Below are positions 1-10,130 of a DNA stretch of 64,000 nt, piece by piece. Under the pieces are notes generated by a model that was given only the letters and a program-made list of their open reading frames with translations, made no database searches and was not told the origin of the DNA. Source of the DNA: Nosema muscidifuracis (lineage: Eukaryota; Microsporidia; Nosematidae); assembly GCA_028335825.1 (NCBI GenBank), contig JAIOKI010000003.1, forward strand, positions 310,001-374,000. The letters are read 5' to 3'. The position numbers and the translations under genes are program-made. The stretch's first letter is position 1. Each line of letters opens with the position of its first letter.

Positions 1-1
1 C

Positions 2-961
2 TTTTTATATTTTGGAAAACCGTCTTTAGATGTATTGATACACATAACTTTCTTATACAGATATTCTAAAATGTTAGAAGAAGGATTTATTTTTACTTCT
101 GATTATTTTTATTTAATATTTGTAGTTTGGGGTCTTTTATTTGGTATAGCTAATATTTTTAGTATTAGTATGTTGGCATCAGCTTTTTCTAGTACAATAA
201 CTTACATTTGGACGAGAAGAAATCCACAAGCTGTTGTTCAAATATTTGGATTTATAAGCTTCCCAGCTTTTTATTTACCATTTATTGTTCCATTATTCAT
301 GTTGGTAACAGAAAAAAGGATTTTAGTAGAAGATTTATTGGGAATAGTTGTAGGTCATTTTTACTTTTTTTTTAAGGATGTGTATCCAAAATGGGGAAGT
401 GATATTTTAAGAACACCTTGCTTTATTAAGAAAATGTTTAAGGAACACACAAATGATTGTTGTAAAAGAAAAAAGATTGGAAAAGTTTTAAATATAAAAA
501 ATAAATCATCTGTTAATAATTCTAATATAGTTAACGATACAATTAACCTGAATAATGATATTTCTAATATAGCTAATAATACAATTAATCTGAATAATGA
601 TACAATTAATACGAATAATGATATTTCTAATATAGCTAATGATACTTCTAATATAGTCAATGATACTGTAAATACCTCTATTTTTAATTCATTTGTAGGT
701 AATCAATCAGATAATTTGATTATCAATGCACAAGACGAATCTGTTAGAAAAGAAGAACTATCAGTTACAAAAGTTAATAAAAACTGTGAAATATACAAAG
801 AAGCTTCCTCAGAAAATGAGAGTAAAGGTCTTTTAAACAGTAGTGCATGTAAAATTGGTGAAAAAAGCATTAATGAATACTTAAGTAGCAAGGCTAAAGA
901 AGATGATGAAGAAGAAAATGGATGGTCGTCACAAACTTTAACAGACAGTGAAAGCGATTAA
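2..961 (+). CDS. Derlin (Der1-like ER protein), 5' end cut by window edge
   Basis: Derlins are multi-pass ER proteins of the rhomboid-like fold that help move misfolded proteins out of the ER for degradation. The reading frame is open from the first bases, and the residues before the first ATG (at 71) still align with the family, so the true start lies outside the window. Family hallmarks are the FLYRYSKMLEEG stretch, the segment ending YIWTRRNPQAVVQ and the LVGHFYFF-like VVGHFYFFFKDVYPK motif. Hydrophobic segments fill the first half. The C-terminal half is not Derlin-like: it is an Asn/Ile/Thr-rich run of short imperfect repeats (DNA about 505-680), followed by an acidic Ser/Glu/Asp tail. 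Family assignment is firm; choice between Der1 and Dfm1 type is not possible here. Confidence 0.85.
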   Translation, partial: FLYFGKPSLDVLIHITFLYRYSKMLEEGFIFTSDYFYLIFVVWGLLFGIANIFSISMLASAFSSTITYIWTRRNPQAVVQIFGFISFPAFYLPFIVPLFMLVTEKRILVEDLLGIVVGHFYFFFKDVYPKWGSDILRTPCFIKKMFKEHTNDCCKRKKIGKVLNIKNKSSVNNSNIVNDTINLNNDISNIANNTINLNNDTINTNNDISNIANDTSNIVNDTVNTSIFNSFVGNQSDNLIINAQDESVRKEELSVTKVNKNCEIYKEASSENESKGLLNSSACKIGEKSINEYLSSKAKEDDEEENGWSSQTLTDSESD

Positions 962-991
962 AAATATTTATAATTTTTTTTTAATTTATCA

Positions 992-2707
992 CTAAAATCC
1001 ACGTTTTGTAAGCATTCCTAAAGGAATATTTTTTATATTCCCATTGACAATTTTTACAATACAATTCTTTGTAGTTTCATTTATCTCAAGTAGGATAGCA
1101 TTTTTACCAACATCTTCACCTTCCATTATAATAACTGCATCTTCTTTATTAGGTACTACAAATTTAATTTCACTTCGTGAATAAACTCCGTCATTTGTTA
1201 TGTAATTATTTCCGTTAGTACATTCTACTGTATAAGTCTTATTATTAAATTTGATAAGTGCACCTTTGAATTTTTCATCTCTGTAATCAAATCTTTCAGT
1301 ACTTTTATCCATAGTATAATTGATAGGTGCATCTGGCTCATATGCGGGTGTCTTTGTGACAATACTTGAGAAAGCTTTTTTCGGAATTATATCAATATCT
1401 CCTTCGTTATTATTTCTAACCTCTAATAAATCTTCTTTAGCTACTGTTACATATTTTAGATTTGAACTAATTTGTATTCTACATTTATTCATATAAACAT
1501 CTTTAACTACTCCAATATATCCTTTATATTGTCCTTTTCTAATTTGTACTTGTTTATTAATTAAATGATCTCTTTTTATAACTGCCTTTACATGATCTTT
1601 ACGAATAAATTCTTTTGAAATTGGTATCGGTTTCTTAATTTGATCTATTTTAGCTGTAACTTCTTCTGTAAAATTTTTTAATGCTATGTAATATAAATTA
1701 TCTTTTATATTTGTAATTACTCCATTTTCTAAACCATAACAAACTTCTTCGCCTATGTCGTAATACTTATCAAGGAAATTTGAAAATATTTCGTACTGCT
1801 TACCTTCAGAAATAATGACAGCCATACCTCCTGTTATACTCTTTATTCTACCTTTAAGTCCTATTAATTCTCCTTTAATTACTTTAACTTTATCATCAGA
1901 ATCAAATTTTTTTCTTACATTAAATTGTTCAAGCTCTTCAAAATTTGGTTCTATATCAAACTCTATACTAGATCTTAAAACTTCCTTTTCAAGATATCCA
2001 TTTACATAGATATCTCTCTTATATATATAGACATTCTTATTCTCTTTAATTACTTCATCTTTGTATTCCATTGGATCAAATAATTTCTTAACATCATTAA
2101 TTCTTGGCATTACCCTAACTTTTATCATATCACCATCATTTCCAATGATCTGAACCAAATCTCCTTTGTATTTTCCCTTCTTTATACGACCAAACTCAAC
2201 ATTTTGTATATCTGTCCTATAAGAAATAGCTTCAATCATTTCGTTATGAGGAACAATCGTTAATTTATTTTTATTAATACCACGTACCTTATCAAAAGCA
2301 TCTAAAACTTGCTGTTTTTGGTAAGCTTCTATATAAAGATATCCTCTTAATCCTTCTTTAGCTATTATACTACAAATCTTAGGATTATTCTGTAAAATCC
2401 TTAAACAAATATCTTTTTCCTTACCACGCTTCACACGTACCAAAAATAATCTTGGCGATGACTTTCTAGGAATAAGCTGGGACTGAAGAAGTTCACCTCC
2501 ATCTTCTGTTTCAAAATCTTCAGATACTTCTTCTTCATCATTGTATGTTTCATAATGAGAATATTTTTCTTCTATTTTTTTAGCTATATCTGTATAATTA
2601 GATACAGCAAGTGGTTCAGTAATCTGGTCTAAATCTTCAGATTCATCTCCACTTTCTGATTCAGATGCTTCTAAGCTTATATATTTATTAATCCGGTTTC
2701 TTTTCAT
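992..2707 (-). CDS. SPT5: Transcription elongation factor Spt5
   Basis: Spt5 (with Spt4) clamps RNA polymerase II and promotes processive elongation. The protein has an acidic N-terminus (about residues 12-75), an NGN domain (about 85-170, starting with SPRLFLVRVKRGKEKD) and several KOW motifs (for example FGRIKKGKYKGDLVQI, VKVIKGELIGLKGRIKS, VQIRKGQYKGYIGVV, and a last one near the C-terminus). At 571 residues it is about half the length of the yeast protein, and the C-terminal phosphorylated repeat region is missing. The start is supported by an ACCCTTTTAT run just before the ATG. It is divergent from RPN9 with 67 bases between them, so the two starts share a short promoter region with two CCC motifs of opposite orientation. 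Confidence 0.92.
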   Translation of the reverse strand: MKRNRINKYISLEASESESGDESEDLDQITEPLAVSNYTDIAKKIEEKYSHYETYNDEEEVSEDFETEDGGELLQSQLIPRKSSPRLFLVRVKRGKEKDICLRILQNNPKICSIIAKEGLRGYLYIEAYQKQQVLDAFDKVRGINKNKLTIVPHNEMIEAISYRTDIQNVEFGRIKKGKYKGDLVQIIGNDGDMIKVRVMPRINDVKKLFDPMEYKDEVIKENKNVYIYKRDIYVNGYLEKEVLRSSIEFDIEPNFEELEQFNVRKKFDSDDKVKVIKGELIGLKGRIKSITGGMAVIISEGKQYEIFSNFLDKYYDIGEEVCYGLENGVITNIKDNLYYIALKNFTEEVTAKIDQIKKPIPISKEFIRKDHVKAVIKRDHLINKQVQIRKGQYKGYIGVVKDVYMNKCRIQISSNLKYVTVAKEDLLEVRNNNEGDIDIIPKKAFSSIVTKTPAYEPDAPINYTMDKSTERFDYRDEKFKGALIKFNNKTYTVECTNGNNYITNDGVYSRSEIKFVVPNKEDAVIIMEGEDVGKNAILLEINETTKNCIVKIVNGNIKNIPLGMLTKRGF

Positions 2708-2774
2708 ATAAAAGGGTTATTTTTATTTTTTATGTGTAAAAAACTGGGTAAACAAATCAACCCCTAAAATTTTT

Positions 2775-3758
2775 ATGAACCAGTTGATAGAACTTAAAGA
2801 ATCCAGAAAATGGTATCAGTTATGTGAACTTATACCTCAAAAAATTAACAAAAACAATTGTGAAGAAGTTTTCAATATGTTTATTGAGAATATATTACAG
2901 TATCATCCAATTTCATTAACTAAATGTGCTTTATCAATTTCAAGGTTTTATTCTGTAGAAAAGGCTTGTGATTTGATTGCTAAATCTATTTCTTCCATTA
3001 AAGATTCTAATATGTATATAGGAGATTTCCAAATGCAGATTATTCATCTTGAAATACAAAAATATATTTTATTATTGGAGAGTGGAAATACAACTGATGT
3101 AGAGAAAATGATATTTGAGTATAAGAAGATTGAGATGGATACTGATGTATACAATTTATACAACTTTATGGCTTATAAATATTATGAAAGTACTCAGAAT
3201 TATGAGTACTGTGTTAGATACTTATTAGAGTATGTTAAAAAGACTAATGATGGACAATACATGGAAATATTGGCTAAATATTCGTTGATAAGTAAAAATT
3301 TCTTCAATTTTGTTGAAGTTTTTTCATTAGATAATTTTAATAAAATTAATAAAGATTTGTACAAAATGTACGTAGCTGTACAAGAAGGAAATACAAAAAT
3401 ATTTGATGAGTACAAAGTTTCACTTGAAAAAATGTTTAATGATAGATGGGTTATTGTCAGAGAAAAAGCTTACTATATTGGTTTGATTAATTTATGTTTT
3501 AAACAGGATGAAAGAAAGATTTCTTTTAAGATTATTCAAGATGAGTTACAGATTTCTGATGAAGATATAAATAATTTCTTATTGAAAGCTTTTGGTCTAA
3601 ATTTACTTAAAGGATGGATTGATGGACACAACAAACTTCTTTATTTCAATACAATTATTCCAAGATGTCTTCCTAAAGAAGAACTTATTAAGATGATGAA
3701 CAAGTATGACGAATGGAGAATGCGAGTAGAAAAGTCTATTTTAATGATAGAAAAATAA
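2775..3758 (+). CDS. RPN9: 26S proteasome lid subunit Rpn9 (PSMD13)
   Basis: A non-ATPase subunit of the proteasome 19S lid. The body is helical-repeat sequence and the C-terminus carries a PCI-type winged helix (about residues 235-300, with DERKISFKIIQDELQISDEDI) followed by the tail seen in Rpn9/PSMD13, including the IIPRCLPKEELIKMMNKYDEW region and a final helix. The 327-residue length is shorter than the roughly 390 of yeast, as usual in microsporidia. The ATG follows a CCCCTAAAATTTTT leader. An AATAAA hexamer overlaps the stop codon. Confidence 0.8.
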   Translation: MNQLIELKESRKWYQLCELIPQKINKNNCEEVFNMFIENILQYHPISLTKCALSISRFYSVEKACDLIAKSISSIKDSNMYIGDFQMQIIHLEIQKYILLLESGNTTDVEKMIFEYKKIEMDTDVYNLYNFMAYKYYESTQNYEYCVRYLLEYVKKTNDGQYMEILAKYSLISKNFFNFVEVFSLDNFNKINKDLYKMYVAVQEGNTKIFDEYKVSLEKMFNDRWVIVREKAYYIGLINLCFKQDERKISFKIIQDELQISDEDINNFLLKAFGLNLLKGWIDGHNKLLYFNTIIPRCLPKEELIKMMNKYDEWRMRVEKSILMIEK

Positions 3759-3802
3759 AGATTTGTCTAATATTTTTTAATTTTATCTATTTCGTTATAT
3801 TT

Positions 3803-4195
3803 TTAAGTAGATTCTCCTACTATAATAGAGCACTGTCCATTTGTATTATCAACATCTAAAACTTTAAATCTTCCTGAATATCCTTCATTTCCATCTACTC
3901 TTACATAAACAACTCCAAAAACCACTCCATTTTCTGCTTGGAGATAATCATTAGTAGAAAATTTAAGGATATCTAATTCTACAATAGTTTTAAGGAATAC
4001 TGATTCATTATCACATATAATATTCCCTATAGGGTATATACCAAGTATATTGTAACATAAAGGGATTCCTGATAGTTTATATGTATATTTGAATAAATAT
4101 GATGAGAGTTGTTTATTAATTTCTGATTCCGGATCACTAAAAAATTTTGGATGTATTTTTGTCATTATTTGGATTTTCAGTCTAAATAAATTCAT
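3803..4195 (-). CDS. RPA43: RNA polymerase I subunit Rpa43-like
   Basis: This 130-residue protein resembles the N-terminal part of the Rpb7/Rpa43/Rpc25 family, the stalk subunits of the nuclear RNA polymerases. The closest match I can see by eye is Rpa43: a central FKYTYKLSGIPLCYNILGI block followed by VELDILKF, and a C-terminal GRFKVLDVDNTNGQCSI that parallels the end of the Rpa43 OB domain. It is convergent with RPN9 (44 bases apart). No CCC run precedes the first ATG; an internal ATG (at 4165) is an alternative. The large insertions of yeast Rpa43 are absent. The polymerase II paralogue Rpb7 lies at 12914-13381, which makes a second Rpb7 unlikely. Confidence 0.62.
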   Translation of the reverse strand: MNLFRLKIQIMTKIHPKFFSDPESEINKQLSSYLFKYTYKLSGIPLCYNILGIYPIGNIICDNESVFLKTIVELDILKFSTNDYLQAENGVVFGVVYVRVDGNEGYSGRFKVLDVDNTNGQCSIIVGEST

Positions 4196-5118
4196 GGATA
4201 AAGAAAAAAATATTGCATAATTTGAAGAATATTATTTAAAGATTAAGTAATATAACTTGAAGATTAAGTAATAAAACTTCAAGAATATTATTTAAATATT
4301 AAGTAATATAACTTTAAGATTAAGTAATATAACTTAAAGATTAAGTAATATAACTTGAAGAATAAGTAATATAAATTGAAAAACAAGTAATATTATTTAA
4401 AGATTAAGTAATATAAATTGAAGTATATGATTTGAGGAATATAAATTAAAAAAATACATAAAATAATAAGTTTAGAAAGCTAATCTGAATTTAACCAATT
4501 AAAACATATTAAAGATTACAATAAGAAACTATTTTTTATTAAAGAATAAAATTATGATAAGAATATTTAACTATTATAATTTATAGATGGATAATCAATA
4601 TAGCATAAAATATATTGATATAAAGATCATATTAAATAATGTGATAAGCTTTTATATATTCAAAATAAATTTAATATTTTAAATTACTTTAACTAGAGGT
4701 AAAATATTTATAATAATAATTATTAATTTATTTTTAGTTAGTTACTTAAGAAATCATATTATGTGATAAAAATCTTTGCATTTATAAGTTAATTCTTTAT
4801 AAATAATAAAATCACATATACTTGTTTATTTACTGATATAGTTGGCAGGAATGCAACTTGTTCTAAGCAATTTATTTGTCTAAACATGAATTTGTTGTAG
4901 AATTAAATAAATTATTATTTTTATTATTTTTCTGAATTAGCATCATTATCTTTATCTAATTTTCTTCTAATGTCTTTTACAATAATTAAATTATAACTGT
5001 TGTTTAAAATAGAGAACATTTAGAACGAAACTCGTAAGAAAATATAAGTGAGCATATATCATTTTCTAGTCAAAAATATCATCTTGTAAATTTGATTTAT
5101 AAATAAAGCTCAAATCAA
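4196..5118. repeat. A+T-rich spacer with degenerate tandem repeat
   Basis: From about 4240 to 4440 the sequence repeats a unit of about 20 bases, of the form GATTAAGTAATATAACTTGA, around ten times with drift. The rest, to the tRNA, is A+T-rich with no open frame preceded by a CCC motif. Confidence 0.7.
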
Positions 5119-5190
5119 GCCTCTATAGCTCAGTGGTAGAGCGCTAGTTTAGTAAACTAGAGGTCTCGAGTTCGATCCTCGGTGGAGGCA
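5119..5190 (+). tRNA. tRNA-Thr (anticodon AGT)
   Basis: A complete 72-base cloverleaf. The acceptor GCCTCTA pairs with TGGAGGC with one G-T wobble and leaves discriminator A. The D arm holds the A box TAGCTCAGTGGTAGAGC. The anticodon stem CTAGT/ACTAG encloses loop TTAGTAA, giving anticodon AGT, which reads threonine codons ACU and, if modified to inosine, ACC/ACA. The T arm contains GAGTTCGATCCTC, which serves as the B box. There is no intron, and a short T run follows. It is the only tRNA I find in the window and sits alone in the gene-poor block. Confidence 0.95.
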
Positions 5191-6445
5191 TATTTTATTC
5201 TAGTTGATTATTTTTATTGATATTATACTAAAAAGATTAAGTATTTATCTCTATCAAATGAATTTTTGAATTCTTTATATATTTTTTCACGTATGTATTA
5301 AATTAAAGACTACCTAAATATTTGTGTTTTATTGAGTATTTTAGAAAAACAAAATAAAATATCTTTTTGTGATACAAATTTGCTTTACTACTTGCCAAAT
5401 GATTTGACATTTGTGTTATACACACAATTTTAATAAATTAAAAATGATATATAAAAGCTTCTAAATTAGCCCTGAAGAAGAAATATATTTAATATATTAA
5501 AAAACTCATTTACTCATTTTTTACCTAAACATTCTACGAAAAATCAGACTATAAGTAATGCATATAATATTATTTTAATCTTGATTTGAAGATATATTTT
5601 AATTTCTAGGCTTTAGTATTATGATTTTAAGCTATAATACACACAGACTTGAGTAAAGTTTTCATATTATTTTAGTTAAAAAGATACTAAAGAAATAAAT
5701 GATAATTCTATTTTAAAATTATGACTTTTTCTTTTTATTAATTTAATACTGTCTTCTTCGATTTAGAAATATAATTTAGTATATCTTCAAAAAAATTTTA
5801 AAGAATGTATAAGTCTGCTTATAAAAAAAATATTAAAGAATCTAAAGAATTTTTAATTTATTTGTAACCTAAGATTGGAACTTGGAATGGGTTTAACACA
5901 GAGGAATATAAAAAAGAAGGGTTAAAAATCAACACTTTGAAACTCTCATATAATTTATAAATTTAATCTTAATTTGAACTTAAAAATTTATTAATAGAAG
6001 TAGTAAAGCTTTTTCCTTTTTGAATGGAAATGTAATTTTATTTTTAGGGCTATAAAATAAATAAATATGAATTTCATTATTTAATATATATGGATTTTGT
6101 TTGATTAAATTATTATAAATATATATTAATGAGTAATTAATTAAAAGATTAAATAGATCTTAAAATCAAGTAAAATAAAATATTCAAAGATAATTTATAA
6201 ATTAATAAAAATTAATATTGTAAAATAAACGTGTTATTTACTGATTAGAAGATACAATCATCATTTATATTGGTTTAAGGTTATATAATTTAAATATATT
6301 TTCTTTTAATTTTTAATTTGTTGATAAAAATAAACTAATTTACTAAAAAAACATATAAAAAAGCTAAAAAACTTTATTGATTTCCTTTTTGAGTAATTTT
6401 TTGACAATAGACCTTCCAAAATAACTATAAAAGAAAAAAAAACCC
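5191..6445. other. Gene-free A+T-rich spacer
   Basis: I see no gene, RNA or clear tandem repeat in these 1.25 kb. Both strands are dense in stop codons. Confidence 0.6.
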
Positions 6446-7564
6446 ATGGTACCCATGTTCAAGCTATCTGTCTTCTTAATCTACTTAACTAGTATTCTCT
6501 GCTTCTCACCTATATTGATTAAAGGTACCTGCTATCAAAGCCCGATTAAAATCTGTAAATCTTCTAGTGCAGTTGGTATCGTTGCTAATTCTACTAATAT
6601 CAATTTCTTGCTCAAGATACTGCGTGCTAAAAATATCGAATCAGCTTATGTATATGGTTGGGAAGATCATAATAGAATTATGGTTCTATTTAGAAATGGT
6701 GCTTTAGTTCCATACATACCGAATAGAATTATTAGTGAATATGCTTTCTGTTATGGTGCTTGTCCTTGTCCTCAAATAATTCTTAACGTAAAGAGTTGTT
6801 GTACTCATAAAGATCCACCAATAGAAACCTGTAGAGTACCTTCTGAAAATACTTGTGGAATAAATGATAGTCCATGTACAAAGGTAGATACCCCTAAAGA
6901 ATGTAATACATATTCTCAACCATGTAAAATTGAAGTGCTTAATCCTTGCTCTGCCCAAGTTTCAGTACCAGTACCCTGTAAAGAGGATCACCCTTGCAAA
7001 CCTATTGAAGACAGCGAGATAGTATCAACTTGTATAGAAATTAGTGATGAGTGCTGTATGGAAGAAGAATATAGTACGACTGAAAGAAGTTGCATTATCA
7101 ATCATTATGATAAAAAATCTGAAAACATAAATAGTACTATCAAAAAAATACAGTATAGATCCTTACCTAAAAAGTATCTTCAATCGAAAACATATGAATA
7201 TGACTGCCAAGATAACGAATTAGTTTTAAAAATCAAAGAAGAAATAGTAACAATTAATAAAATTAATGATGACCTCAAAGAAAAGAAACTTGATATTCCA
7301 AGTATTCTCTACAATCCAAATTTCTTATTCAATATGAAGAAAAAAATAGAGAAAAAGTACAAACACGAGGTTTGTCTTTACGTTAAAGATGACAATCTAC
7401 TAATTGTAGAAATAAAAGGCAGATTCTACTATCTCAAGTGTTACGCTAAGAATAATAAAAGGAAAAAGTATCATCTTAAAAAAATCGACGACAAAAAACG
7501 CAAAGAAATAATTTGCGATGGAATACACATGGTTGTATTCAATTATGAGATCATAACTCAATAA
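6446..7564 (+). CDS. Secreted cysteine-rich protein of unknown function (spore wall or adhesin candidate)
   Basis: I do not recognise this 372-residue protein. It begins with a clear signal peptide, either from the ATG at 6446 or the one at 6455 (MFKLSVFLIYLTSILCFSP); each is directly preceded by CCC. The mature part has about 23 cysteines, most between residues 105 and 215 in a Pro/Cys/Asp-rich stretch (for example CYGACPCPQ and spaced single Cys-x motifs). A Lys-rich C-terminal third follows, with basic clusters such as KNNKRKKYHLKK. Secreted, Cys-rich proteins with basic heparin-binding-like patches occur in microsporidian spore walls (EnP1 is one), but I cannot claim homology. Its codons use more C at third positions than neighbouring genes, which may reflect strong expression. 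An AATAAA overlaps the stop. It stands alone, with over 1 kb of spacer on each side. Confidence 0.75.
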   Translation: MVPMFKLSVFLIYLTSILCFSPILIKGTCYQSPIKICKSSSAVGIVANSTNINFLLKILRAKNIESAYVYGWEDHNRIMVLFRNGALVPYIPNRIISEYAFCYGACPCPQIILNVKSCCTHKDPPIETCRVPSENTCGINDSPCTKVDTPKECNTYSQPCKIEVLNPCSAQVSVPVPCKEDHPCKPIEDSEIVSTCIEISDECCMEEEYSTTERSCIINHYDKKSENINSTIKKIQYRSLPKKYLQSKTYEYDCQDNELVLKIKEEIVTINKINDDLKEKKLDIPSILYNPNFLFNMKKKIEKKYKHEVCLYVKDDNLLIVEIKGRFYYLKCYAKNNKRKKYHLKKIDDKKRKEIICDGIHMVVFNYEIITQ

Positions 7565-9063
7565 AATGTTAAAAAAAATATTTTAGTATTTTAATTAAAA
7601 TTTACATAACCTATTATTTATTACAAAACAATTGTAATAAATAATGTCTTAAGTAATCTTTTAGCACTAATTCTAACAAATATTTTATTTTCTCTTGTTT
7701 TTTATTTAAAAGGTATCAATTAAAAAATGTTATATTCATAATTGATATAAATTTTAATATGATTATTAAATTATCAATTTTTATTACATATGATTTTTTA
7801 GTAAGGCTTTTAAATACAACTTTTTATGAAATATAAATAGAATAAAACTTTTGAATTCTATTGTATCTCAAAAGGTACAAATAAAATAATCTAAGTTACA
7901 GATCTATAAATTATACTATTTAGAATTATAGTTTAATTTATATAATATTATTATTAATTAAACTAATTAAACTATGATTCAAATATTATGTAAAGTCATA
8001 AGAGAGATATTTGAAATGAGTATAATAAAAATAATATAATTAAGAGCTTATTAAATGAAGTTTGTATATTTTTATATGGAAGTAATATCATCAAACTTAT
8101 GAACATAATTATATTAAGAAAAGAAAAATGAGTAATAATAATCTTATAATGAAATATAAATAAATCATTGTTAAAAATAAAGTAGGAAACAATTTAATCA
8201 GTTCAAGTATAGCCAATGTTTGTACAAATCATTATCTATAATATAAATTTTATATTAAGTTAAGTAGATAATTGTCTGTTAGCTTAGATATATTAAGAAT
8301 TGATGAGAAATATTCAATTGTAAAAAAATTATAATTTAAGAAGTGAAATAATTAAGAAAGATAAATGTTTAAATAAGTAAGAAAGAAAATATCATCAAAA
8401 ATTTAAAATTAACACATAAATGTAAAAGAAATATAATAATGTAAAAACTTAATATTTTTTTAGCGAGATACAACTCTAATATTGTATAATAAAAAAATTT
8501 AATATTTTTCTCTTTCACCAAGAAAGAAAAAGTATTTAAAAAATTTAATATTAATTAATCTACATGTTGTGTATACCAAAGAAAATATTTTGATCCATAT
8601 TTTTAGAATCATGTCTCGATATAAAAAATATTCCACGGTTTTTGAACCAAAATTATTTATAATTAATATAGTTAACTGTCAAAAGTATAAATAAAAAATT
8701 ATTAAATAAATAGAAATTAAAATTTATCAATTATAGAGAATAATTTTATTTTTTAATATCTCTGGGAATTTATTAAATTTCTCTTCACAGCTTAAAAAAT
8801 TATCCAAGTAAAATTTTGTCATATATATTCTTTATAAATGCTTACTAGAACTGAATATTGTTATATTATAAAATAATTAAATTTTTTTTAATATAATCAT
8901 AGTAAATTTATCAATATATTTTTATTTGTTAATATAATCATATTAAATTTATCAATATATTTTTATTTGTTAACAATTATTTAAATATTTATAGTAGGAT
9001 AATTGTTACAAAAAATAAATTATTAAAATGATCTTTAATTAATTATTTGTTTGAAGATTTAAT
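7565..9063. other. Gene-free A+T-rich spacer
   Basis: No supported gene. A 40-base segment near 8890-8965 occurs twice in tandem (TAATATAATCATANTAAATT form). Otherwise the sequence is nearly pure A+T with poly-purine and poly-pyrimidine runs. Confidence 0.55.
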
Positions 9064-9474
9064 TTATATAACTTCTTCATTAATATTCTCAATTTGTAAT
9101 ACCAGACTAATAATATTCGTTATAATTAATATTAAATTAAATATAAATATTGCCAGTAATAAGATTAAAAAATTTGCATGATTTTTTTGATTCTCTTTTG
9201 ATAAAATACTGTTTGTAACAATAAATATCAACATTAAAAACATCAAAAATATAGAAGGAAATTTTTTTTTAACACTATATTTTATAATACTCCATACACT
9301 ATTTAATTCTCCAATCTGATCTATGACAGTTATTTTATCTGAAATTTCTTGATTGAGATCTATTGTAATATCACTTGCTTTAATCAAATATAATAAACTA
9401 ATTAAATAAAATTTAAAATGCATGTGGGGATTTTTTGATAAAAAAAATAAATAATCAATAACAGTAAATTTCAA
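9064..9474 (-). CDS. Doubtful small membrane protein
   Basis: An open frame of 136 codons with two strongly hydrophobic segments (about residues 71-91 and 101-127), which is long for chance in DNA this A+T-rich. I recognise no family. There is no CCC/GGG motif upstream, and the first codons overlap the first unit of a tandem repeat (see 9440-9570). Codons are almost exclusively A/T-ended. It may be a fast-evolving lineage-specific membrane protein, a decaying gene, or chance. Confidence 0.35.
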   Translation of the reverse strand: MKFTVIDYLFFLSKNPHMHFKFYLISLLYLIKASDITIDLNQEISDKITVIDQIGELNSVWSIIKYSVKKKFPSIFLMFLMLIFIVTNSILSKENQKNHANFLILLLAIFIFNLILIITNIISLVLQIENINEEVI

Positions 9475-9570
9475 TTTAAAATAATATATTAATAACAGTA
9501 AATTTCAATTAAAAGTAATATATTAATAACAGTAAATTTCAATTAATAAATATATTAATAACAAAAATGT
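9440..9570. repeat. Short tandem repeat at 5' end of the 9064-9474 frame
   Basis: Three to four copies of a unit of about 38 bases containing AATAACAGTAAATTTCAATT, separated by ATATATT. The first copy lies inside the start of the minus-strand open frame. From there to 10130 the spacer is plain A+T-rich. Confidence 0.75.
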
Positions 9571-10130
9571 AATTAACAAATATATTTTTTTTTATATTAT
9601 AATATAATCTTGAAAAAATAGTAGTATAATTTTATGAGAAAGATTTAGAAAAGACGAAGATATTTTTAAATTATAAAATAATTCTATTAAAAGATAATAT
9701 ATTTTTATTTAAAGTATTATATATTGATAGACATTTTATAATATTTTTAATAATCTGTCATTCTGTTATATTTTTATTTAAAAAGGATTCTTTAAGTTGA
9801 TTAGAAATTAATTTTTTGAATCATAAATTATCTTTCTTACATTAAAATATGACTAAATGGAATTTAAAATTTTTAATGAAGATGAAATAAAATTAAATAA
9901 TTGATAAAATATTTAGATATTAATAATTAATTATATTTGCTAGTCTTTAGAATAGAATTAATAACAATTTAATCTTTTATAGATATTTGATCTTAAAAAT
10001 GATATAATTTATTTTTAAAAATTTCTTAATCTTCTTTCTATTACAGATCAATATAAAAAATAAGAAAAGTTTTCAACTCATTTCTTAATTTATAAATATT
10101 TTTTTTTTGCATAAATTAACCCTTAAAGAG

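Noticed and set aside
361-891. Minus-strand frames of 99 and 62 codons opposite the Derlin tail
   Set aside because: Antisense shadow of the Asn/Ile repeat region.
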